Below are positions 7,717-14,874 of a stretch of DNA of 15,950 nt, in pieces. Source of the DNA: Campylobacteraceae bacterium (GTDB taxonomy: Bacteria; Campylobacterota; Campylobacteria; Campylobacterales; Sulfurospirillaceae). Numbering within the stretch: position 1 is the stretch's first letter; each line of letters starts with the position of its first letter. Position numbers and translations under genes: made by a program. Location of the stretch: contig JALUMZ010000029.1 of the NCBI GenBank assembly GCA_027055635.1, positions 1 to 15,950 on the forward strand, written 5' to 3'. Below the pieces are notes generated by a model. That model searched no databases. It was not told where the DNA came from and worked only from the letters and a program-made list of their open reading frames with translations.

Positions 7717-8265
7717 ATGAAAATAGTATATTTTCTACTTCCCTTTGTGATCTTTGGATGTGGTTATAAACCAAGTTCATTTTACACAAAAAGAGTGCTT
7801 GGAGAGAATATACATGTAGATGCAAAAATAAGCAGAAAAGATCCTAAAAACAGTGTTTTGATAAAAGATGCCGTAAATGAAGCAGTTGTTGGTAGGTTTG
7901 GAGCAAAACTGAGTGATAAAAAAAGTGCAGACACAAATCTTATAGTTAGCATTGGCTCTGTTAGCTTTACACCGACTGTATATGATAGAGATGGATATGT
8001 TATAGCTTACAAGACTAGAGTCATACTAAAATCAAGTTTTAAGACAGACAAAGGCTTAGAGAAGAAATTTTCAACAATAGGTGAGTTTGATTTTCCTATT
8101 GAGGCAAATAGTGTTATCTCTGATACAAAAAGATTTGAAGCTATAAAAAATGCTTCAAGTGATGCGATAAATGAGATAATATCTAAAATTTCCATCATGG
8201 GTATTATGAAAAAAAATGGTAAAAATAGGGCTCGTAAGAGAGTTATAAAAATTTATCTTGAGTAA
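7717..8265 (+). CDS. lptE: LptE-like LPS-assembly lipoprotein
   Basis: A 182-residue secreted lipoprotein. The signal peptide has a short hydrophobic core and a lipobox VIFGC, with the lipidated cysteine at residue 15 followed by GYKPSS; CGY/CGF right after the lipobox is typical of LptE. In the family, LptE plugs the LptD barrel and helps place lipopolysaccharide in the outer leaflet. The assignment rests on the lipobox, the size, the alternating beta-like pattern in the middle (TNLIVSIGSVSFTP, YVIAYKTRVILKSS) and the position directly after leuS, where lptE lies in many proteobacteria. The last 20 or so residues are very basic (KKNGKNRARKR), an unusual tail. There is no clear ribosome site; expression likely depends on coupling to the abutting leuS stop. 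Confidence 0.75.
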   Translation: MKIVYFLLPFVIFGCGYKPSSFYTKRVLGENIHVDAKISRKDPKNSVLIKDAVNEAVVGRFGAKLSDKKSADTNLIVSIGSVSFTPTVYDRDGYVIAYKTRVILKSSFKTDKGLEKKFSTIGEFDFPIEANSVISDTKRFEAIKNASSDAINEIISKISIMGIMKKNGKNRARKRVIKIYLE

Positions 8266-8278
8266 AAAAGGATATGAT

Positions 8279-9826
8279 ATGGCAAGTACTGTAAATGAAA
8301 TTATCAAAGACACTATAGAGACTTTGAGAAAAAAAAATCTAAATCTTACACCAGATAACTATAGTAAATATTTTTGTATAGTTGCAAAAAAAAGAGGCGT
8401 ATTGGTAGAAGATTGTAGAAAAATAGAGAAGTTTACAAAAAAATTAGATACGAAGATTCAGCAGGATTTAGAAAAATTTAAAGTCAGTACCATAGATGAA
8501 CTTCTTACATTTTTAATCACAAAGATAAATAAAGCAAACGAGAGTGATAGTACTAAAATTATCAACTCTTTAGTTCTTTTATCTAAAAGAGTTTTGCAGA
8601 GCGTTGCACTATTGCATGATAAAAAAGCAAGAGAGTTGGCAAACTCTTCACTTTCAAGATTGGACTTTAGCCAAAATTTGCAATCCATAGATATGCTAAA
8701 AGATAAGTGGTTTGATTTTGTGACAAGCTATGATGATAATTTTTTAAATCAACTCGATATTTATGGCCATATTAATAAGAATGATTTAGATAAAATGGTT
8801 AAAGATATAGTTAAAATTCTGCAAAAAGAGGATGAAAGCAAGATATATGCCAGTCTAGCTCCTTTAGTGGTGGCGAGTCTTGCACCCTCTATTGCTTCAA
8901 GTATAAATGATGATTTAGCCAATATATCAGACAAACTTAGGAACGATCCATCTTCACTCGGCACAAAAGCTATGCAAGATGAAGTTAGATATTTTATTAA
9001 GAAAAGGATGGATTTAGATAAGGAAGAGGTGAAGAATAAAGTTTCAACACTAGATAAGATACTAGATGAGATAAATAAAAGACTCTTTTCTCTTATAGAT
9101 AGTAGCGAATTAAGCAACAAGCAAGTTGTTAGTATCAAAAAAGATCTAGAAGGTATAAATTTTTCTAAAGATAGTTTTGAAGCAGTTCAAAAAAAGTTGG
9201 TTTATATAGCAACTTCACTAGAGGCTGAGACAAAAAGTCTCTCGGGCAAAATGAGACAAGACCAAAAAACTATTAAAACTCTTCATACTAGAGTAAAAAG
9301 TCTTGAGAAAGCTTTGGTTATTGCTAGAAAAGAGGTAAAAGAGGATTTTTTAACTCATGCTGCTACAAAAAGGGCGCTTGAACAAGAGTTAAAGAAAGTA
9401 GAAGATGCATTTGAGAGATATAAGACAGACTACTCCTTGTGCTTTCTTGATATAGACCACTTTAAAATGGTAAATGATACATATGGTCATGAAGCAGGAG
9501 ATGTAATTCTTGCAAATATTGGAAAAATACTGAATAAATATGTCAGACAGACAGATTTTGTAGGAAGATATGGGGGAGAGGAATTTTTGATTATATTGCC
9601 AAATATCAACCTAGAGCAGGCGTTTTATTTTTCCAATAAGATTAGGGGAATTATCGAGTCATATAAGTTTATCTATAAAGACGAGCGCATTAAGATCACA
9701 GTAAGTTGTGGATTGTCTCAAAGAAGCAAACAAAGCTCTCTAAAAGATGCAGTGGAAGCAGCAGACAAGATGGTATATAAGGCAAAAGAGTCCGGAAGAA
9801 ACAGGGTGCTGCCTGATTTTTCATGA
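8279..9826 (+). CDS. Diguanylate cyclase (GGDEF domain protein)
   Basis: Predicted to make cyclic di-GMP from two GTP. From the ATG at 8279 it is 515 residues. The first 350 or so are helical, with no membrane segment, and end in a coiled coil (about 290-355) that should support dimerisation. The GGDEF domain (about 356-512) has the metal-binding aspartate D391 in FLDIDHFKMVND and an intact signature GGEEF (432-436). An RQTD at 423-426, five residues before it, matches the RxxD inhibitory I-site, so product feedback is likely. The usual DxLTGLxNR entry motif is changed to DFLTHAATKR. The ATG at 8279 was chosen over TTG at 8258 because AAGGA (8268-8272) lies six bases upstream. The N-terminal domain is unassigned and presumably receives the signal. 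The stop overlaps the folC start (ATGA). Confidence 0.93.
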   Translation: MASTVNEIIKDTIETLRKKNLNLTPDNYSKYFCIVAKKRGVLVEDCRKIEKFTKKLDTKIQQDLEKFKVSTIDELLTFLITKINKANESDSTKIINSLVLLSKRVLQSVALLHDKKARELANSSLSRLDFSQNLQSIDMLKDKWFDFVTSYDDNFLNQLDIYGHINKNDLDKMVKDIVKILQKEDESKIYASLAPLVVASLAPSIASSINDDLANISDKLRNDPSSLGTKAMQDEVRYFIKKRMDLDKEEVKNKVSTLDKILDEINKRLFSLIDSSELSNKQVVSIKKDLEGINFSKDSFEAVQKKLVYIATSLEAETKSLSGKMRQDQKTIKTLHTRVKSLEKALVIARKEVKEDFLTHAATKRALEQELKKVEDAFERYKTDYSLCFLDIDHFKMVNDTYGHEAGDVILANIGKILNKYVRQTDFVGRYGGEEFLIILPNINLEQAFYFSNKIRGIIESYKFIYKDERIKITVSCGLSQRSKQSSLKDAVEAADKMVYKAKESGRNRVLPDFS

Positions 9827-10971
9827 CATTAGACGGATATCTTAGAGATAAGCCACTCTATTATAGCAAGATAGACTATACAAGGATGCCAAGGGCTTAT
9901 GAGAGTATAAAAAGCTTCTTTAAGTTACCAAAAATTATACAGATAGTAGGAACTAACGGTAAAGGTAGCACTGGTAGATTTCTAGCCGATATGCTTTTGA
10001 GGCAAGGTTTTTCTGTCGGACATTATACATCACCGCATATTTTTAAATTTAATGAGAGAATTTGGTTAAACGGAAAAGACATAGATGATGTAACTCTCCA
10101 CTCTGTACATGTAGAGTTGCAAGAATTGCTAAATGATGAGTTTAAGAATACTCTATCCTACTTTGAATATACAACTTTTTTAGCCATGCTGATTTTTTCA
10201 AAGAGGTGTGATTTTGTTGTACTAGAGGCTGGACTTGGCGGAGAGTACGATGCTACTACTGTTTTTCCAAAGATTTTAAGCATAATCACTCCTATTGGGT
10301 ATGATCATGCCAATTTTTTAGGCGAGAGTATAGAAGAGATAGCAAGAACTAAGATAGAGAGCATTATGGATTATGTTTTGCTATCAAAACAATATGATGA
10401 GGCTGTTTATGATATAGCAAAAGAGATAAGTGAGCGAAAAAAAGCCAAACTCTTTTTTGCTCAAGATGTATGTACTTTAAGCGAAGAAAAAAAGATAAAA
10501 AAATTGATAAAACAGGCTAATATGCCCCTTTTTCAAGAGATAAATTTACAAACTGCTTTTGCTTCTGCTAAACTTTTGGGATTTGATATCGATTTGGATG
10601 AACTAAAAATATCTTCCCTAAATGGAAGATGTCAAAAGATACGAGATGGTATAACCATAGATGTTGGACACAATATCATGGCAGCTAAAGTTCTAAAAAA
10701 TCACTTTAAAGATAGAAAAATTATACTTATTTACAATAGCTTTAAAGACAAAGAATATAGAAAAATCATATCTATTTTAAAGCCTGTTATCTTAAGATTG
10801 GAGCTTTTGGAGGTCGAAAATCAACGAGGTATGGCAAGTGAGGAGATAGAGAAATTTTGCAAAGAAAAGAGTATAGAATTTTCTAAATTTTCTAAGGTTG
10901 AAAAAGACAGAGAGTATCTCGTCTTTGGTTCATTTGCTGTGGTAGAGACTTTTTTGAAAGAGGAGATATAA
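9823..10971 (+). CDS. folC: Folylpolyglutamate synthase / dihydrofolate synthase
   Basis: A Mur-ligase-family enzyme that adds glutamate to dihydropteroate and to folates, giving retained, active cofactors in the cytoplasm. The 382-residue protein has the ATP-binding loop GTNGKGST (43-50), the following SPHIFKFNERI segment that binds the folate substrate, VLEAGLGGEYDATT (a family hallmark) and TPIGYDHANFLG. The C-terminal domain has IDVGHNIMAAK, a variant of the usual DGAHNP motif. It is somewhat shorter than E. coli FolC (422). The ATG overlaps the previous stop (ATGA). One base separates its stop from the likely mfd start, and the mfd ribosome site lies within the last folC codons. Whether both activities are retained cannot be told from sequence alone. 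Confidence 0.94.
   Translation: MTLDGYLRDKPLYYSKIDYTRMPRAYESIKSFFKLPKIIQIVGTNGKGSTGRFLADMLLRQGFSVGHYTSPHIFKFNERIWLNGKDIDDVTLHSVHVELQELLNDEFKNTLSYFEYTTFLAMLIFSKRCDFVVLEAGLGGEYDATTVFPKILSIITPIGYDHANFLGESIEEIARTKIESIMDYVLLSKQYDEAVYDIAKEISERKKAKLFFAQDVCTLSEEKKIKKLIKQANMPLFQEINLQTAFASAKLLGFDIDLDELKISSLNGRCQKIRDGITIDVGHNIMAAKVLKNHFKDRKIILIYNSFKDKEYRKIISILKPVILRLELLEVENQRGMASEEIEKFCKEKSIEFSKFSKVEKDREYLVFGSFAVVETFLKEEI
10961..10965 (+). promoter_or_regulatory. Shine-Dalgarno placing the mfd start at CTG 10973
   Basis: AGGAG within AAAGAGGAG near the end of folC lies seven bases before CTG at 10973. No ATG, GTG or TTG occurs in the mfd frame between the in-frame stop at 10955 and TTG 11105. The site therefore supports a CTG start (or the ATA next to it). 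Confidence 0.6.
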
Positions 10972-10972
10972 A

Positions 10973-13945
10973 CTGATACAAGCTATATGTTATGAATACT
11001 TTAAAGAGAGTAAAACAGATATAGAGCTACTCTGCCTCAAAGATGACAAAGAGGCTTTTTTAGCTTCTCAGGCAGTTGAATTAGCAGGTGTAAAGAGTTA
11101 TATTTTGCCTGATTTAAGAGTAAGTTATGGAGCTGATTTACTTCCATACTCTGTTGAATTAACCAAACTGTTTTCAACTTTAAGTAGATATTATAGAGAT
11201 AAAAGCACAAAAAAGATACTTTTAGCTCCAATTCGCACAGTTTTAACTCCATTGCCAAACAAAGAGCTATTTAAGACAAAAATCATAGAGTTTGCCTCAA
11301 GGGTTGATATACAATCCCTTAAGGAAGAGTTATTCTATTGGGGATATAGGGTAGTTGATGTTGTTGAGGGAATAGGAGAGATCTCTTTTCGTGGAGATAT
11401 TATCGATATATTTCCAAATAATCTAACAAAGCCCATTAGGATATCTTTGTTTGATGATGAAGTTGAAAGTATCAGAGAGTTTGAGTGTGAGACTCAAAAA
11501 AGCTATAAAGAAGAGTTAGAAAGCATAGAGATATATCCGGCAATCTTTTCACTTGATGAACAAAAATATAAAGAGATGCGAAAGCGCATAGAGGAGATAC
11601 AAAGCGATAGCTTTGAAAAAGATATACACTCTTTGGGTTTATGGGGTTTAGGTAGTGAGGGCAAAGAGTATCTAAAGAGTTTTAAAACCTGTTTTGCTAG
11701 AGATTTATCAAATGAGATAGAGGAGATAGCACTTTTTGATAAAACCGCAAAAGATAAGTTTTCTTCTGTAGATATTCTACCAAAAGCATCCATTTATAAA
11801 CCAATAGAGATATCCTCTTTGTCAAACTTTTTTGAATTTCATAAAGATAAAAAGAAGAGGATTTTGGCAAGAAATGAGGTGCTTTTAAAACAAGCAGGAT
11901 TGAATCCAAAAGAGTTCAGATACGAATCTAGTCCACTAATCGTAAATATCATGAGTGATGATGAAATCATCGTATCTCTTAACAGGCATACAAAGAAAAA
12001 GAGGAGAAGAAAAGCGACAATACTGCTTGATGAGCTTAAAAGCGGTGATTATGTGGTGCATGAAAACTATGGCATAGGCATCTTTAAAGGTTTGACAAAT
12101 AGCAAGGTTTTGGGCTCTACTAGAGATTTTGTGCAGATTGAGTATCAAGGAGAAGATAGACTTCTCTTGCCGGTTGAAAATCTTGATGTTATAGACAGAT
12201 ATATCGCAAGTAGCGGTTCACTTGCGGTAGTTGACAAGCTTGGAAAAGGTAGCTTTGCTAAGCTAAAAGCCAAGACAAGGGAGAAACTTTTTGCCATAGC
12301 CAAAGAGATTATAGAGATAGCCGCAAAAAGAGAGATGATAGAGGCTCTTAGAATTGATACAAAAAAAGAGGAGATTAAAAAATTTCAAAAAGATAGTGGA
12401 TTTACATATACACAAGACCAGAAAAAGAGCATAGAGGAGATTTTTGAGGATTTAAGAAGCGGAAAGATGATGGATAGGCTACTTAGTGGGGATGTAGGTT
12501 TTGGAAAGACCGAAGTGGCGATGAATGCTATGTTTGCAACTGCTCTTAGCGGTTTTCAAACTATTTTGATAGCTCCTACCACTCTTCTTAGCTCCCAGCA
12601 CTTCGTAAGTCTAAACGAGAGATTTAAGAGATATGGCATAAGAGTTGAAAAGCTAGATAGATTTACTCCTGCTCGTCAAAAAAATACTATTTTAAAGGAG
12701 CTCAAAGAGGGGAGTTTAAAAGTTTGTGTAGGAACTCATACACTCTTGGACAAAGAGCTCAAAAATCCGGCACTTATCATCATAGATGAGGAGCATAAAT
12801 TTGGTGTAAAGCAAAAAGAGAAGCTTAAAAGTATGAGAGAAAATATCCATATACTCTCCATGAGTGCCACTCCTATCCCTAGAAGTCTAAATATGGCTCT
12901 GAGCTCTATCAAGCAATACTCACAACTCTTAACACCACCTGATGAGAGGGAGGATGTGCGAACTTTTGTCAAAGAGTATGATGAGGTAGTGATAAAAGAG
13001 GCAATTTTAAGAGAGATAAGGCGAGGAGGTCAGATCTTTTTTGTGCATAATCGTATAGCTTCCATTCAGAGTAAAAAAGAGGAACTTTTGGACATATTGC
13101 CAAATTTAAAAATCTTGGTTTTGCACTCAAAGGTATCTCCAACTGTAAGTGAAAAAGAGATGTTGAATTTTCAAGAAGGTAGATACGATCTTCTTCTTAG
13201 CACCTCTATCATAGAGTCTGGCATACATATCCCAAATGTAAACACCATTATGATAGATGCTTCAGATAATTTTGGCATGGCAGATTTGCACCAATTAAGA
13301 GGAAGAGTAGGGAGAGGGAAAAAAGAGGGTTTTTGCTACTTTTTAGTTCAAAATAGAGACAGATTAAGCGATACATCCAAGAAGAGACTCATAGCATTGG
13401 AGTCAAACTCGTATCTAGGAAGCGGTTCGGTTTTGGCTTATCATGATTTAGAGATAAGGGGTGGAGGAAATCTCATAGGTGAAGCACAAAGCGGACACAT
13501 AAAAAATATAGGCTATTCACTGTATCTAAAAATGCTAGAAGATGCCATAAATGTACTACTGAATAAAACTACTATCAAGAGTAAAAGTGTAGATATAAAA
13601 TTGAGTGTAAATGCCTACATAAATAGTGATTTTATCAGTGAAGATAGAGTAAGATTGGAGATTTATAGAAGACTTAGTAAGTGTGAAAGTATAAAAAATG
13701 TGCTTGATATTGAAGAGGAGATGGTGGATAGATTTGGAAAAATAGATGAGATAACAGCGCAATTTTTACAAATCATAAACATAAAAATTCTTGCCTCTTT
13801 GAAAAACATAGACTCAATCTCAAATTATGCTCAAAATATTACGATAAAATACATAGATGACAAGAAGATTCTGCTAAAAGCAAGAAGTAAAGATGATGAT
13901 GATCTAATAGACACAATTTTAAGGTTTTTGCGGAAAAAACACTAA
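10973..13945 (+). CDS. mfd: Transcription-repair coupling factor Mfd
   Basis: Mfd is a DNA translocase that removes RNA polymerase stalled at lesions and recruits UvrA. From CTG 10973 the protein is 990 residues, similar to Campylobacter Mfd. The N-terminal UvrB-like region includes FRGDIIDIFP. The RNA-polymerase-interacting domain lies at about 350-415 (GDYVVHENYGIGIF from 358). The RecG-like motor has Walker A GDVGFGKTE (K512), Walker B DEEH (605-608), the motif SATPIPRSLNMAL, and QLRGRVGR (774-781). The C-terminal TRCF domain includes RLEIYRRLS and EEMVDRFGK. The start was moved upstream of TTG 11105 because the 44 preceding codons are open, read as sensible Mfd N terminus (QAICYEYFKE, from memory like the Campylobacter MQA...YEYF start) and have a good ribosome site. 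It is the last gene of the co-directional run. Confidence 0.95.
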   Translation: MIQAICYEYFKESKTDIELLCLKDDKEAFLASQAVELAGVKSYILPDLRVSYGADLLPYSVELTKLFSTLSRYYRDKSTKKILLAPIRTVLTPLPNKELFKTKIIEFASRVDIQSLKEELFYWGYRVVDVVEGIGEISFRGDIIDIFPNNLTKPIRISLFDDEVESIREFECETQKSYKEELESIEIYPAIFSLDEQKYKEMRKRIEEIQSDSFEKDIHSLGLWGLGSEGKEYLKSFKTCFARDLSNEIEEIALFDKTAKDKFSSVDILPKASIYKPIEISSLSNFFEFHKDKKKRILARNEVLLKQAGLNPKEFRYESSPLIVNIMSDDEIIVSLNRHTKKKRRRKATILLDELKSGDYVVHENYGIGIFKGLTNSKVLGSTRDFVQIEYQGEDRLLLPVENLDVIDRYIASSGSLAVVDKLGKGSFAKLKAKTREKLFAIAKEIIEIAAKREMIEALRIDTKKEEIKKFQKDSGFTYTQDQKKSIEEIFEDLRSGKMMDRLLSGDVGFGKTEVAMNAMFATALSGFQTILIAPTTLLSSQHFVSLNERFKRYGIRVEKLDRFTPARQKNTILKELKEGSLKVCVGTHTLLDKELKNPALIIIDEEHKFGVKQKEKLKSMRENIHILSMSATPIPRSLNMALSSIKQYSQLLTPPDEREDVRTFVKEYDEVVIKEAILREIRRGGQIFFVHNRIASIQSKKEELLDILPNLKILVLHSKVSPTVSEKEMLNFQEGRYDLLLSTSIIESGIHIPNVNTIMIDASDNFGMADLHQLRGRVGRGKKEGFCYFLVQNRDRLSDTSKKRLIALESNSYLGSGSVLAYHDLEIRGGGNLIGEAQSGHIKNIGYSLYLKMLEDAINVLLNKTTIKSKSVDIKLSVNAYINSDFISEDRVRLEIYRRLSKCESIKNVLDIEEEMVDRFGKIDEITAQFLQIINIKILASLKNIDSISNYAQNITIKYIDDKKILLKARSKDDDDLIDTILRFLRKKH

Positions 13946-13982
13946 TGAAATTTTCATAATAAAAAATAGAGACTAATTAAGC

Positions 13983-13988
13983 TATAAT
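13983..13988 (+). promoter_or_regulatory. Likely -10 element for the rhodanese-histidine kinase pair
   Basis: TATAAT is a perfect -10 hexamer, 48 bases before the rhodanese ATG, in the 91-base AT-rich gap after mfd. No convincing -35 is seen, which is normal for this phylum. A second candidate, TATAAA at 14015-14020, is too close to the ribosome site (AGGAG, 14025-14029) to be preferred. No clear intrinsic terminator for mfd is present in the same gap. Confidence 0.5.
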
Positions 13989-14036
13989 AATCTTGTGCAT
14001 TGTTATTAAAATAATATAAAATTCAGGAGTAGTAAT

Positions 14037-14867
14037 ATGTTTTTAAGATATTTTTTTTTATTTACCACTTTTATTTTAGTACTTGAAGCGCAAAATTTAA
14101 AGATTCATGCGCAAGAGTTAAGTAATAATATGGATTTCTATACAGTTTTGGATGCAAGATCTTTAAAGCAGTATAAAAAAGACCATATAAAAGGAGCATT
14201 AAATCTTCCTGCAACAATGACTTATGAGAATAGTAAGATAAACGGACACATAGTAAATCCAAATAAATTTCAAGAAATTGCAAGAAAATTGGGCTTAAGT
14301 ATCAAAACACCTATAGTTATCTATGATGATGGTTCTTTTTTTGATTCAGGTAGAGTATTTTGGGTGTTAGAGACTTACGGATTTAAAAATTTAAAAATAC
14401 TTGATTTGGGATTTGATAATTGGGTCAAAAAAAAATATAAAATATCAACGGAGATCCCACAACCAAAGCCAAGTAGTTATATCGCTAAGATAGATAATAC
14501 AAAATTTGCAACAAAATTTGCAACTTTAATCGCTACTAAAAACCCAAATGAGATAATCATAGATGCAAGAAGACCACAGTTTTATGAAGGAAAAAGGTCT
14601 ATAGCAAAAAGATACGGTCATATACCTACTGCGGTTAGTATTCCATCATTTAGCAATCTTAACAAAAACCATATCAAATCTTTAGAAGAGTTAAAAAAAA
14701 CTTATAAGAATATAGATAAAAATAAAAAAATTATTATCTACTGTTCCAAAGGCAAGGTTTCATCTTTGACCTATTTTGCCCTTAGAGAGTTAGGATATAA
14801 GGTAGCAAACTATGATTCTTCATGGCAAGAATGGGGTAGTGATTTAACATTGCCTATAGAGAAATAA
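14037..14867 (+). CDS. Exported tandem-rhodanese sulfurtransferase
   Basis: A 276-residue protein with an N-terminal signal peptide (about 1-18; basic MFLRY, hydrophobic core, likely cut after LEA), so a periplasmic location is predicted. Two rhodanese folds follow. The N-terminal one (about 20-150) has VLDARSLKQYKKDHIKGALNLP but carries Asp (D97, in IVIYDDG) where the catalytic cysteine would be, so it is structural. The C-terminal one (about 165-272) has DARRPQFYEG, GHIPTAVSIP and the active loop CSKGKVS with C236, the only cysteine visible. The ending YDSSWQEWGSD is typical of thiosulfate sulfurtransferases. Likely reaction: sulfane sulfur transfer from thiosulfate or a similar donor to cyanide or a thiol; the physiological acceptor is unknown. 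AGGAG lies seven bases before the ATG. The histidine kinase gene follows after seven bases, probably co-transcribed. Confidence 0.9.
   Translation: MFLRYFFLFTTFILVLEAQNLKIHAQELSNNMDFYTVLDARSLKQYKKDHIKGALNLPATMTYENSKINGHIVNPNKFQEIARKLGLSIKTPIVIYDDGSFFDSGRVFWVLETYGFKNLKILDLGFDNWVKKKYKISTEIPQPKPSSYIAKIDNTKFATKFATLIATKNPNEIIIDARRPQFYEGKRSIAKRYGHIPTAVSIPSFSNLNKNHIKSLEELKKTYKNIDKNKKIIIYCSKGKVSSLTYFALRELGYKVANYDSSWQEWGSDLTLPIEK
14499..14522 (+). repeat. Exact 12-bp in-frame tandem duplication in the rhodanese gene
   Basis: ACAAAATTTGCA occurs twice back to back, at 14499-14510 and 14511-14522, and encodes TKFA-TKFA at the start of the C-terminal rhodanese domain. It keeps the frame. It looks like a slippage duplication, which AT-rich sequence favours. 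Confidence 0.85.
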
Positions 14868-14874
14868 AATAATA

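Noticed and set aside
8258..8278. TTG start for the diguanylate cyclase, giving seven extra residues and an overlap with the lptE-like gene
   Set aside because: ATG 8279 has AAGGA at six bases; the TTG has no comparable ribosome site.
11105..11107. TTG 11105 as the mfd start
   Set aside because: It drops 44 open, Mfd-like codons and lacks a ribosome site; CTG 10973 fits better.
11037..11258. Minus-strand open frame of 73 codons at the start of mfd
   Set aside because: It is fully inside mfd coding sequence, has no family features and no ribosome site; a shadow frame.
13945..13957. Palindrome ATGAAATTTTCAT just after mfd as a terminator
   Set aside because: The stem is short, AT-only apart from one GC pair, with a one-base centre; too weak to act as an intrinsic terminator.
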